Shown: piece after piece, positions 11,117-21,629 of the stretch
Layout of the letters: each line of letters begins with the position of its first letter
How positions within the stretch are numbered: position 1 is the first letter of the stretch
Source: Nothophaeocryptopus gaeumannii
Lineage: Eukaryota > Ascomycota > Dothideomycetes > Mycosphaerellales > Mycosphaerellaceae
Assembly (NCBI GenBank): GCA_031771865.1
Contig: JASISA010000019.1
Coordinates: 558,001-622,000, forward strand
DNA length: 64,000 nt
Reading direction: 5' to 3'
The notes under the pieces: model-generated
Told to the model about the DNA's origin: nothing
The model's input: the letters and a program-made list of their open reading frames with translations, nothing else
The model's database searches: none
Program-made: the position numbers and the translations under genes

Positions 11117-11583
11117 GTGTCTTGATGAAGTATTGTTTTTAATACCACCTCAGATCTCGTATCGCGTTCACTTGGTCCTCCTCGTTGTTATGGAGACAGC
11201 TCTTTCGATGAATATCAAGAATACGCCAATCCCCGAAGTCATGCTGTCATCTTCGTTGATTGTTCGTCTACCCTTGGCTGTACGTATGACTCATATTCAT
11301 CTCGGACACCTTTTCGTTTTTCCTGCGTCCATGACCGCTCAATGTGCGCGTTGGTGACGTTGTTGTGTTTGCACGAAGGTTGAGGGCGGTGGAAGAGAGG
11401 TCGAATGGAGAGAACTGTCTCCTTGGCAAAGTGTCCCGTGCGCGGTCTTGACATCACATCTATTACGCTTGTCAAGTCATCAATATTAAATGACCATGAA
11501 GGGTCGTGAACCACTCAAGTATGCATTATATTGATCATCCGGTCAGCCAGTGGCTCTGTAGCTTGGCCCTCGCAAGCGACACG
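11117..11583. other. Convergent intergenic region
   Basis: About 470 bases between the 3' ends of the P450 (plus) and the JmjC gene (minus). Presumably 3' UTRs and terminators; nothing else is supported. Confidence 0.4.
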
Positions 11584-13411
11584 CTACTTCTCCCTACCCT
11601 TTGCTGTGTTGGGCTTCGTCCTCTCGCTCTCCTCATCCTCATCACTCTCATCATCGTCTTCCCTCAACTTCGCCATCCGCTTCTCACACAATCTCGAGAT
11701 CCTCGTCAAAAACTTCTTCGCCTCGCCAATTTTCTTTTGCCCTCCCAATCGCTCCACATCCCCCTCCCCCACCAACCTCTCCTTCAAAAGCATCTTCACC
11801 GTCTTCATAATCGGCGGCACGACAAACATATGATCCTCCTTGAAAGTCTTATCATCAACTCTCTCACATTCTTCATACAGGATCTCGAGCCAAAGATCCA
11901 GATCTGCGCTTCTTCGCAAGACATGTTCCGCCATACCCAACGTCTGCTTTCCTTCCGGCTGGCGGCAGACGAGATGGACTGTTCCAGGAGGCATATATAC
12001 CGTATTTCCCGCCCTCAAAACCGCAAACCTCCACTCGCCATCTGGAGTAGGCGGCGCGCTTTGCCAAGCTTTCCTCTCCTCGTTGGTGGGGTTCGAGAGC
12101 CACGAGAAATCGATTTCCCCTTCATAGCAGCTAATCCAGGTGCCGAAACCCCAATTATCCCAATGTGGAGGCGTAATTGCACCAGCGTCAGCGATCATGA
12201 TCGTGCCACGGAAAGCTGAAAGGCCGAGATGGAGGATATGGAATTCTTCGAATGTGAGTTCGTGGGGTTTCTTATCGCAGCAAGACTCGGACTTGGTCGC
12301 TTTGCGTTTCGGGCAGGAAGGGTCGCAGAGCTGATTGTCGTGAATGTCGAGGACGATGCGAAGGATATCGTTTATGAAGTTACAGTTTAGCCCCTGCAGG
12401 AACTCTGGGAGTGCTTCGCCAGGAAGTGGGTTCACGATATCTGGGAAGTTCCATGGATCGTCTTGGACGGGACCATTGTTGGCGAGAAGACGGTCGCGGA
12501 TTGAGTCGAGCGGATATGAGTGAGCGTGGCGAAAGTTCGCAACTTCTTTCATGTCTAGAAACCAGGTGGAGAGGACTTGCTCGCTCGGTCTGGAAGCATC
12601 TTCTCCATCTTCCAGGATCCTTCTGGCGGCTCCGTTCACGAAGATGGGAGCTTGGATGCGCTCGGTGCTGCGGAGAAGAGTCCGAGCGTCGGTGGAGGAG
12701 AGGCTGTATGCCTCGAAGACATCTCCGTCTTCATCTTCTGCGTCGTCGAGCTGGCTGCGCACTTGGTCCTCTGATACTGTTGTCATCTTTCGAAGGAATG
12801 GGAGGGCTTCTGCGACGTTCTTGCGGTGGACTGATTCCTCCGGTAATTCGAGGTCCGAAAATTGGGTGAGCGCGACGTGCAGCCAATTCTCGTCAGGCGA
12901 GGCGTGCTCACTGAGAGACGGTATCACCCGATCGGATATCTTCATTCTCTTCGACCTTGGCGGCTCTGAAGGTGCTGGCCCTGCTGCCCTTCGCTTGGTA
13001 GTGCGACGGGGCGGCGAAACAGCAATCTCATCAGAGTCGTCAGGAGGGACGTCATAGTCTGCGTCTCTTCGTTTCGTCGTCGTCTTTCTCTTGGGCGCCG
13101 CTTCTTTCCGCGTCGTCGGTTTCGTAGCTGGAGGCTTGGTCTTACGACGATTGGCGGAGATGCTCGCATTGGACGTTGGGTTGGCGGATCTATCTCACTG
13201 GTTGATGCTCATCGGCGGTCTCGTTCTTGCGCTTCCTCTGTCGGGCTTTGTCTCTCCCTTCTCCCTCGTAGAAACCGCCATTACTGGCCCTGTACACGTT
13301 GCCCGGGTTTCGCTTCGGAGGAGTAGTGAGAAGAGTACTTGACAACTCTTGAAGCAGCCGATTTGGTTTCGATGCTCGTGTGGACTGGTTTGCGCGCTTG
13401 CTGTCGGCCAT
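11584..13411 (-). CDS. JmjC-domain protein
   Basis: A JmjC-fold Fe(II)/2-oxoglutarate oxygenase, a family that demethylates histones or hydroxylates proteins. My model has two exons, 13411-13199 and 13140-11584, joined by a 58-nt intron with a GTGAGA donor and an AAG acceptor, giving 589 aa. The N-terminal 135 residues are basic and low-complexity (Lys/Arg/Thr/Pro-rich), likely nuclear and DNA-binding. The JmjC core lies around residues 330-480: PPHWDNWGFGTW supplies His and Asp (about 397 and 399) and YMPPGTVHLV the second His (about 460). The C-terminus is highly charged (Asp/Glu/Ser). The 5' exon and its splice site are the least certain part; a shorter protein starting at 12945 remains possible. 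The target is unknown. Confidence 0.75.
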
Positions 13412-13706
13412 AATGTCAATGTGGTAAAGTGTCTTTTCAAGATGGAGGTCGTCAAGAAGATATTTAGGAAGTAGAGCGTTCCTTCTAGGGAATGCTAGTG
13501 GGTACTTATCGTGAAGACTGCTATTGTGTATAGCAACAATTGAAGAGCGCACTTACTATTGAATAGAAGCCGAACTATTGTAGAAAGCTGCCTGAGAAAT
13601 TATCGTGAATAGAAGTATTGAAGCCGAGACAATACTGATTCGAAGTTCTATTGTTAGTAAAGGGTCGACAATTTCGAGAGACGAGACTCACGTGGAACTG
13701 TCTTGT

Positions 13707-14727
13707 TCACATTGTGCTACGCTTCGAATGTCTTTGACTGATCTGTGACATCCACTCGGACAACCCCTCGCCTTTGTTCCAATCGTCTTGCTGGAGGTCA
13801 TAGTACCCTCGCCTGTGATAGGACTTGGGGACAACAGTTATCGCGCGACCTGTTCATGTCAGACAAAGCAACCCCCGCAGAATCCAGACCAACCGTTGAT
13901 AGATTTGTCGCTCGCAAGATGCAATACGGCACTGCCGGCGTCCTTGACCTCAGCGAATTGTGCTGCGCCATTACTCCTGATCTTGTCCCAGATATTCTTT
14001 GGTGCAATGCCAGTAGCGATGAACCTACGGGGTCAGTGAAAGACACCTCTCTTCCGATTGAAGTAACTCACCACGGTGCGATCATGTTGACTCTGATATC
14101 GCGCTTGGGTCCCGTCTGCCTGATGCTCTTCATTATCCCTCTCACGCCCAACTTAGATGAGTTGTATTGTGGCCCGCCGCTATGGTCGAGATAAGACGAC
14201 ATGCTCCCGGTTAGAATGATGCAGCGGTCTCGATCATGTTCTTGAGGCTGCTTGGGGAAGTAGAATAGAGCCAGCTTCACAGTATACATGACCCCGATCA
14301 AATTGACCTGCAGCGTTTGCAAGTTGGGCTCCATAGGTCCTCCGTCCGCTGTTTCTTCCTGAGTGTATACCTCGTCATTGAAATGAGCGATCCCGGCGTT
14401 GGCGAAGACAATGTCGACTGTCTTACTCGGTGATCTTTCCAGAGCCGTTTTGAAAAGCTTAAGCTGGTCGGTCCATTTCGTAACATCACAGGGAACAAAA
14501 GCGGTTTTGTCTGTGCCCAATTCAGCTACAAGTTGCTCGCCTTTGTCAACCGTCAGGTCTCCGAAGGTGACAAATGCGCCAGCAGCAACAAAGTCTCGCA
14601 AACATTGCTCTCCTATACCGCTTGCACCGCCAGTCAAAACAACGCTCTTTGCGGTCAGAGCGGTCGGGTCGAAGGTGGCATCGTCGGAGAGGGCCTGGCT
14701 TCGGGTGAATTCCGTGTTTGGAGCCAT
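13707..14727 (-). CDS. Short-chain dehydrogenase/reductase
   Basis: A classical SDR using NAD(H) or NADP(H), cytosolic by appearance. Three exons (14727-14072, 14024-13894, 13849-13707) with 47- and 44-nt introns give 309 aa. TGGASGIG (about residues 33-40) is the cofactor-binding motif, FANAG the structural NAG, and the catalytic Ser and YNSSK (YxxxK) follow in GSMSSYLDHSGGPQYNSSK. The first intron splits the Trp codon of MIAPW, and the second falls at SING/RAITVVP, which is how the family usually continues. It resembles fungal 15-hydroxyprostaglandin-dehydrogenase-like SDRs. It reads in the same direction as the upstream amino-acid permease and the downstream JmjC gene, with no sign of a shared transcript. 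The substrate is unknown. Confidence 0.86.
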
Positions 14728-15236
14728 GGTAGATTCTGATTTAGGTCGATTGTATGTTCATTCAATTTTGGTAGCAGAGAGAGAGAGAGGGAGGGAGAGT
14801 AAAAGAAGTTACAGGCAGAGACATATGCCGATTACTACCCACTGCATTCCTCACTCATGCAAGTCGACTCCTTCATGCCGAGTGCAGGAAACGAGCTACG
14901 CGATGACTTGGCAGGAAAGTCACAGCTGGAATCTCGATCAGTCCTACCAATCGGAGTCAATTGTGTCCCGATGGGAGTGGAAGACAAGTCGTCATGCTAG
15001 CCAAAGTAGAGGAAACTCCGCGACATGACTCCCCAGCGCTAAACGGCCGTCGTGGATACCATAGGGCCAAGTAACTCTATGGGACGAGATGAGTCAGCGG
15101 AAATGCCAAGCCAATCTCCTGCTAAATTTAGACACAGCGTCCACATGTCAACAACTCTGCTGTGCTTCCTCCAAGACATGTAGTCAATGTAGTCATGTAC
15201 GTGTATCCACGTGATCGCAAACATCTAGTTCTAGTT
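14728..15236. other. Gene-free stretch with an AG microsatellite
   Basis: About 510 bases between the SDR start and the permease stop. Around 14774-14799 lies a purine tract of repeated AG units followed by GGGAGGGAGAG, in the likely SDR promoter. Nothing else is seen. Confidence 0.5.
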
Positions 15237-16917
15237 TTACCACATCTGCGCGAAGGCCCACACTCGTCGCCATGTGGGCTGCGCATAATACGAGTCCAGC
15301 ATCTGCACCTCACTCGTCACCAAAGGCCGTCTCCCTGTCTGCAGATCCACCTTCATGGGATCTCTCATCTTGGTTCGGAATATGATCTTGTACAGCGTGC
15401 CGGTCCCGATGATCAACACCGTTCCGATCATGTACTGGAAGAACGAGTACGCGGATGGCGTATCGCTTCCGATCGGGTACAATGCCAGATAGAGCGAGCA
15501 TCCCGTGTACATCGCGCAACACGTCAGTAGCCACGCGGGCGGAAATGGCCACCACTTGCACGCCCACGCGTATGGCTGTTGAAACAGAGGATCCTGCTGT
15601 GCTTTCAACGCCGCTCGAAAGCGGAAGCTCGTGATACCGATGACCACCCAGACCATGAAGTAGCCCGTCGTGGCAATCTGAGCGAGCCAGTTGAACACTT
15701 CGATGCCGCCTGCGCTCAGGTTGCAGTATGTCAGTGCAACGGCGCTTGCATACGTGATCCCGAGCGCCGCTCTTGGAATGCCTCGCCGGTCCACTTTGGC
15801 CACCCACGACGGAATCAGACGCTGATGTGACATGGCTCGCAAAATTCGAGACGCCACGAAGACACATTCTGCGCCGATCGAGGCAACCGCGATCATGATG
15901 ACCACGTTCAACAATCCCGGTAGACCTGGTATGCCAGCCTTGTCCAATGAGATCACGAACGGCGAAGTCGCAATACCAGATCCTCCGAGAAGTCGCTCAT
16001 CATTAGCTGGTATCAGCAGGCCGATGAAGATCATGGAGCTGAGGTAGAGCACCGATACTCGAATTGGAATCAAAATGACCGCGTGCGCGATCGAGAACCT
16101 GGGCGACTTTGCTTCTCCAGCCAAAAATCCAGTGAAGCTATTGTCACCAATGGCCAGCACAGCCAACAGCACCGAGTTGCTATATCCCTTGAATCCATTT
16201 CGAAAGGCCAGGCCGTTTTGCCATGTTTCTCCATGGTGCACATACCCCTTTGGTCCGGCACCGAGGATCATCGCGAGGCCCACAATCATAAACAGCAGCA
16301 ACGCCACGAACTTTATGATGCTGGTCACATACTCGAACCAGGCGAAGACCTTGCTTGGTAGCATAAAAATAATCAACATGATTAGCAGGAAGATCGTATA
16401 CCATACGGCCTCGTTAATGCTGTTCTCTGCCCAGTAGTTGACAAGCACGCTGAAGAAGGTCGCCTCAGCCGCCACGATTGCTGTCCAGCCCAGCCACATG
16501 CTGAAGCCTCCTGCGAAGGCTAAAGCTGGATCCACGAAGCGATCAGCGTAGTCGATGTAGTTGCCAGATACCGGAATTGCAATCGTCATCTCGGAAACAG
16601 TATTGAGCATCGCCCAAACGCATGTGCAGACTGTCGCGAATGCCAGGAACAGCGTGGCGGGTCCACCATCGCGGAGATTCTTCCCGCTGGCGATGAAGAG
16701 TCCTGCACCAATTTGACCTCCCAAGGATATGATCTTGATCGTCAGCCATCATTTCTCAGACGGAAACGAGCGTACTCACATGAATGTGACGAGAGGTGAA
16801 ACTCCTTTTGTATTCGCCATCCTCGGCTTCGAGATTCCTCAGTGTCGTATCGAGTAGCTCGCCATTCTGTATAGGTTCGATGACTGGCTCATCAACAGAC
16901 TTCTTTGGGTCTGACAT
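15237..16917 (-). CDS. Amino-acid permease (APC superfamily, YAT-type)
   Basis: A plasma-membrane amino-acid transporter. Two exons (16917-16780 and 16733-15237) with a 46-nt intron give 544 aa. Exon 1 encodes a charged cytosolic N-terminus ending in FTSRHIH; exon 2 opens with IISLGGQIGAGLF, the TM1 substrate-binding loop typical of the family. GWTAIVAAEAT, LAGEAKSPR and ASIGAECVFVASRILRAM are further family signatures, and about 12 TM segments can be counted. The length is normal. It is divergent from the fructosyl-amine/sarcosine-type oxidase at 17447; uptake of an N-substituted amino acid followed by oxidation is a plausible joint role. GATA motifs in the shared region fit nitrogen-catabolite control, but this is inference. 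Confidence 0.9.
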
Positions 16918-17446
16918 GCTGAATGATGTCGATGTCTACGTTGGAGGAAATGCGTTGAGGCCTACATCCATACTGATGAGTCGAGCTGCCATCGTCACTT
17001 AGCTTGGCAGCATGGTATCAGATAGCCGCGCGACGGCCATCTTATCAACGAGGGTAACTTGGACAGGGTAAAAGTCGCCGCCGCCCTTAATCGCTGGCGT
17101 AATGCTTGATTTGATGCCTGGCCTCAAGCGAGTGAAGTCATCAATTGAAAGAGGCGCTAGCGACTGAGAGCGGCGGCGAATTTCACTCCGTCCGCGTTAT
17201 CCTTTGTGCTCGCCAAAAACCTGCATGGCTGGAGAAAGATCTACTGCGTTGCTGCTCTCCAGCATAGAACTATCTCGGCCAACGTTGCCTATCGACATTC
17301 GGCCGAATTGAGCAACCCGGTCCGGTCATGGAGGAGTGCATGCTCACGCAAAGCTTTACCAACGCCTCGCACAAATCGTACATACGGCGAGGAAATCATC
17401 ATTCAATATCGAACATGACAAGTTTCAAGCAAATTCAAGTTCAGAC
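16918..17446. promoter_or_regulatory. Divergent promoter with candidate GATA (AreA-type) sites
   Basis: This 529-base region separates the permease and oxidase genes. It contains AGATAG at 17020-17025 and TGATAAG on the minus strand (CTTATCA at 17041-17047), both matching HGATAR, the core site of AreA-type GATA activators, about 20 bases apart. Paired GATA sites in front of a permease and an amine oxidase are what nitrogen regulation would predict. Such short motifs also occur by chance. Confidence 0.4.
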
Positions 17447-18733
17447 ATGTCACCTATAGATCCAATGAACCGCTCGATCCTCATCGTCGGAGGCGGCACG
17501 TTTGGCACCAGCACAGCGTATTGGCTGTCACAACGGGGCTACACGAATGTCAAAGTCCTTGATCGATGGGCAGCGCCATCCAAGGAAGCGGCTGGAAACG
17601 ACATCAACAAGGCCATTCGCGCCGACTACCCGGAGGCACTTTACGCTGACCTCGCTACTGAGAGCATCGGAAGATGGCGGGATCCAACAGGTCTCTTTGC
17701 TGGACTTTATCATCGATCAGGCTGGCTCATGGCCGCTGGCGAAAACACGTTGCCTTTTATCGAAGGTTCGATCAAGACTGCCGGCGAACGTGGATTCGAG
17801 CAGGCTCAGGCGCTGACAGCCGAGGAGGTCCACAAGCGATGGCCGTTGTATGATGGCTGCATGCAGGGCTGGAAGACGTATTGGAATTCTTCAGCTGGCT
17901 GGGCGAATGCTCGCGAAGCTTTGTATCGCATGGCCAGGGCATCTCAGAGAGCTGGCGTGCAGTATGTAAGTGGAGAGGCTGGACACGTTGTGCAGTTGCT
18001 CTTCGATGGTCATGGGAAGTGCATTGGTGCGAAGACGGGGGACCGTCGAATCCATCACGCGGATGAGACGATTCTAGCTGCGGGAGCAGCAGCAGCTACA
18101 CTTCTAGATCTTCAAGGCCAACTCGTTGCCAAAGGACACACAGTATTCCACATTCAGCTATCTCCGGAGGAAGCGGAACAATACGCTGCTGTTCCGATCG
18201 TCGACCACATGGAAGGCGGTATCCTCTTCCCACCGCAAGAAGATGGTATAATCAAGATCGGCGCAGTTCACTTCGTCACCAACTTCTCCGCCTCTCATCC
18301 AGACGTCTCACTTCCACGATATCGCAGCGATAATCTCTCCGACGGCATCCCAGCTCCCATCGAAACACAACTTCGCAACTGGCTTCGAGAATTTGTCCCC
18401 GCCCTCGCAGACCATCCAGCAGTAGAGACCAGAATATGCTGGGATGCCGATATGCCTGACTACCATTTCCTTATTACTCCTCATCCGACTCATGAGGGAT
18501 TGAAGCTTGCTGTTGGTGGTTCGGCGCATGGGTTTAAGTTCTTGCCTGTTATTGGGAAGTATGTGGTTGACATGCTGGAGGGAAAGCTGGATTCTGCAAC
18601 TGCGAGGAAGTGGAGGTGGAGGCCTGGTGCGAAGTTGGAGAAGGGAGAGGCGAATCCTCATCCGACGCCACTGTTGGATTTGAAGGATGTGCTTGGATGG
18701 GAGGAGAAGGTGGAGACGAAGGCGAGGTTGTAA
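17447..18733 (+). CDS. FAD-dependent fructosyl-amine / sarcosine-type oxidase (DAO family)
   Basis: A flavoenzyme of the DAO/MSOX family that oxidises a secondary amine (fructosyl amino acid, saccharopine, sarcosine or pipecolate), yielding H2O2. A single exon of 428 aa from the ATG at 17447. An in-frame ATG at 17336 exists, but the extra 37 residues have no family match. SILIVGGGTFGTSTAYWL is the FAD-binding fold. The segment EAAGNDINKAIRADYPEALY is typical of fungal Amadoriases. ETRICWDADMPDYHFLI carries the Cys that binds FAD covalently in this family, and GSAHGFKFLPVIGKYV is the C-terminal FAD contact. There is no clear peroxisomal SKL end; the C-terminus reads KARL. It is divergent from an amino-acid permease, which supports amino-acid scavenging. 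The exact substrate is uncertain. Confidence 0.87.
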   Translation: MSPIDPMNRSILIVGGGTFGTSTAYWLSQRGYTNVKVLDRWAAPSKEAAGNDINKAIRADYPEALYADLATESIGRWRDPTGLFAGLYHRSGWLMAAGENTLPFIEGSIKTAGERGFEQAQALTAEEVHKRWPLYDGCMQGWKTYWNSSAGWANAREALYRMARASQRAGVQYVSGEAGHVVQLLFDGHGKCIGAKTGDRRIHHADETILAAGAAAATLLDLQGQLVAKGHTVFHIQLSPEEAEQYAAVPIVDHMEGGILFPPQEDGIIKIGAVHFVTNFSASHPDVSLPRYRSDNLSDGIPAPIETQLRNWLREFVPALADHPAVETRICWDADMPDYHFLITPHPTHEGLKLAVGGSAHGFKFLPVIGKYVVDMLEGKLDSATARKWRWRPGAKLEKGEANPHPTPLLDLKDVLGWEEKVETKARL

Positions 18734-19202
18734 AGCTTTCCAGAGCTTCGAGTACAAGAAACGCGACAAGCGATTTCACGCTTACAGTAACGGATCCAGC
18801 CCCTCAGCTTCTCTTTCTGAGTGTCTCGACGGATCAGCGATTCAGAATGCGTCCTTGCGACTTCGTCAACACGAACCCGTCGAGGGTCTTGGCCATGCAA
18901 CATACGGCGCTCTTTCCATAGGAACTCACAGCCTGAAAAATACTGCCAACAACGCAATGCAGGTTGGTACCTCAAGACTACGCCTTCCTCCGCCTTTCAG
19001 TGAGCGTCTAAGTATACAAGCAAGCTCAATGATGTAGGCTGAGTTAAGGCTTCGCCGTCGCCAAGCGATGCAACTTATCGTTCCATCAACTTCGCTCTGT
19101 TTTCGGAAGAGCAAGGTACGTACCTCGACCATTTCGAGCCTTTCGATGTCAATCTGGCAAGACAACGACGGATATAAATCCTGACCATACATCAGTATTA
19201 CG
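18734..19202. other. Gene-free stretch with a TATA-like element
   Basis: About 470 bases after the oxidase. Near its right end a TATAAA (19173-19178) lies roughly 25 bases before the first ATG of the small locus at 19203 and could be its promoter. Nothing else is supported. Confidence 0.35.
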
Positions 19203-19691
19203 ATGGCTTCTCCAAGTATCACCATCAAACCATCAAGCACCTCCACCTCCATCCCATATACTCAGAAATTTTCGGCAAAGCACAATATACGCCCTCAGTG
19301 TCCTTTATTCTGCCCTGGTTTTGACTTCATCGAGCACAGCAACCACCACAACCCGCTACGTCCGGGCAACCCTCCACAGCGACGCTGCTGCCATTTATCG
19401 CCGCCAAGTCTGCGGCGGCGACCCTCTCAACGGCCCCGACCCCAACACCCAATCCTGCTGCGTAACCCAAGGCATAGGCCTCACCCCATCTACGTGATCG
19501 AAATTGGTGTCCCATTCAACAATGGAGACAGGTGCGACGCCACGGAAAGTGCACTGAGCACGGCGCTGGATGACCAGGTAGATCTCTTCAGTTGTGTTGA
19601 ATTGAATCGTGGTGCTAGCAGGAGGGTGGATTTTATAACGAGGTTCGATGAGGAAGAGGCGATAGGTGGTGTCCGATTTAAACGCACGTAG
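19203..19691 (+). pseudogene. Possible small secreted Cys-containing protein, model unresolved
   Basis: Two plausible coding segments lie in different plus-strand frames. The first reads like a signal peptide (STIYALSVLYSALVLTSSS) followed by RRQVCGGDPLNGPDPNTQSC and stops at TGA 19496-19498. The second, in the frame of the ATG at 19203, reads IGVPFNNGDRCDATESALST to a TAG at 19689-19691. A 38-nt GT-AG segment beginning at the GTGATCG near 19495 would join them in frame, but that is very short. The signal-peptide frame has no upstream ATG that I can connect. The minus strand is also open over 19395-19769. I cannot decide between a small secreted protein, a pseudogene and chance, so the function is unknown. 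Confidence 0.25.
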
Positions 19692-20086
19692 CAGCCAACC
19701 TGAGTGTGCGAGTGTTTTAAGTACGCGAGTGGAAAAAGTGTAATAGTTGTCCGAGTGTTTAAGTGGCAAGTGAAGAAATTTCCGAGTATTTAAGTGCGCG
19801 AGCAGAAAAAATGTAAAAGTTGTTCGAGTGTTGTGAGTGAAATGGGTTCCATTGTCTGGTAAGTGGGGAGTCTGAGTGAAGAGTGAGAGGTTGCTGATGT
19901 ACTCTTCGAGGATCTCTTCATGCGCCTGAACAGAGGCATATCGCTATGAGTGAAAGATCTGATGAGATTGAGGAATTAAAGATAGGAATGGAGTTTGGTT
20001 GAACACTATAAGAATCAGTTCAACTCATGATAGGATCGTGACCCAACTTCACTACACTTCACGTCTCCTGCCCATTCCCGCCTTAC
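19692..20086. other. Gene-free stretch
   Basis: About 395 bases with short direct similarities (the string CGAGTGTTTAAGT and close variants recurs several times around 19700-19835), otherwise featureless. It lies 3' of the lactonase on the minus strand. Confidence 0.4.
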
Positions 20087-21360
20087 CTACTCATCCACCA
20101 ACCCATGTATATCCCCCAACCCACTCACCCTCCAGATCCCGCTCGGCCCAAAAGCCCAAATATCACTCCCTACGAATTGGAAATTGTTTATCTCTCCAAT
20201 TTCTATCCTCATGATCAGCTCGCCCCATGCACTGAGCACGTCAATGCCAGCCCCAGCTGCTCCCAAAAGATACCCTTCCCTACTCACGTGAAACCCATCA
20301 TCGGCGAACGTCTCGGCCAACCAGATCGGCCGTCGGTTTGTAAGGTAATTCCCAGGAGGAGCGAAATTGATATCGAAAGCGTAGAGTGCCTTCCCACCAA
20401 ACGGATTATATTTAACTCGGGGGAGGATGTTGGCGTCTACGTCGTTGAAGTCGGTTATGCCTGTGTCGGAGATGTACATGGTTTTCCCATCAGGAGATAT
20501 GCCGATGCCGTTTGGTTGACCGAGAGTATCTTCAACTACGGACAGCGCGCCGGTCGATGGACGGAATCGATATGTGAAGGGCGAATGGACCGGGTATGAG
20601 GTGACGTTGATGGCGTAGCCGTACCAGGAATCAGTGAAGAAGATATCGCCGCGGGAGTCGATGAAGAGGTCGTTTGGAGAGTTGAGGAGGGTGCCGAAGT
20701 AGTTATTCACTAGAACTTCAGTTTGGTTGGTGTAGGGGTCCAGGCGGTAGATGCTTGGGGCTTGCTGAATCAGAGAGCCGTTGGTGGGACTAGAGAAAAA
20801 AAAACTGGCTTCGACAGCCCAGTAGATGGACCCTTGATAGTATTTGCCTCCGTTGACGGCGTAGACTGGTGGGTTGGTAGTGTAGTTCTCGATGGTAAGT
20901 GGGGTGTTGTTGAGGTTGATGATTTGTTGCTCGTAGACGCTTTGGTGAGGAAGGGAGTAGATAATAACGTTCAGGCTCGGGACGTAGACTGGTGCTTCGT
21001 GAATGCTGTCGTTACGAGTGTCGAAAATGCGTTCCAATTTCGGCGTATTACCCAGGATCTGTAGGCCGCGAGGGTGATCGAATACTACGAATGTGCATTT
21101 TGGAGGAGCGCGAAAGATGGATCCGAAGGGACCGATATGTCAACGAAAGTATCATTCGCAGGATCAACACCATTTGCGGCTGAAGCTCGTTCGAAGGGGT
21201 ATGGAAGCACAGAAGCGTATCGGTTGACACAAGCGACATTGCTCGAATTCTCGTATCCTGGACATCTCTGCACCACAGGCGGTGTGAAGCCAGCTTGGGC
21301 ATGCACGCTAGCCGCAAGTAGGGAGATCAAAGCTTCGATTTTCGCCATTGATCCAAACAT
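20087..21360 (-). pseudogene. Secreted SMP-30/gluconolactonase-like lactonohydrolase, frameshifted
   Basis: A six-bladed beta-propeller of the SMP-30/gluconolactonase family; fungal secreted members hydrolyse lactones. The N-terminal part starts at the ATG at 21360 with a signal peptide (SMAKIEALISLLAASVHAQA) and runs to FALLQNA. The rest is in another frame, FVVFDHPRGLQILGNTPKLE onward, with SPNDLFIDSRGDIFFTDSW and GQPNGIGISPDGKTMYISDT, ending at 20087. The two meet without a gap: the first frame stops at TAG 21085-21087, and the second becomes homologous-looking two bases after the last codon of the first. One missing base explains this; no intron with GT-AG ends fits. It is either a recent frameshift or a sequencing error. 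Length and order are otherwise normal. Confidence 0.68.
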
Positions 21361-21629
21361 TGTCAGATGTCGCCTGTGAAACCCATTTTTGAGATCAGCA
21401 GTGGTGGATGACTGTTTATATATCGATGAGGTCGAGGTGCTTACCTGGCGGTGGCTGGACCCACTCGACGATAATCCAACTCCACCTGCAGCCAAAACCT
21501 TAAAGAGGCGTTTGCAGATCCTTGATGCGTCTGCAGTACGAGAACGCAAGTCGGCATGCTAGTCGACTCTCGCATGGAAGTCTTACACCACTACCAACAT
21601 CGTATGGTCCATCATATATTGCCCGCATA

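Noticed and set aside
13190..13552. Separate 120-aa minus-strand protein upstream of the JmjC gene
   Set aside because: It joins the JmjC frame through a 58-nt intron, and its basic composition continues on the other side, so I treat it as exon 1, starting at 13411.
14774..14799. AG-rich tract as a structural or regulatory element
   Set aside because: A simple microsatellite; nothing beyond low complexity supports a function.
17336..17446. Longer N-terminus for the amine oxidase
   Set aside because: The extra 37 residues have no targeting features, and the Rossmann strand begins right after the ATG at 17447.
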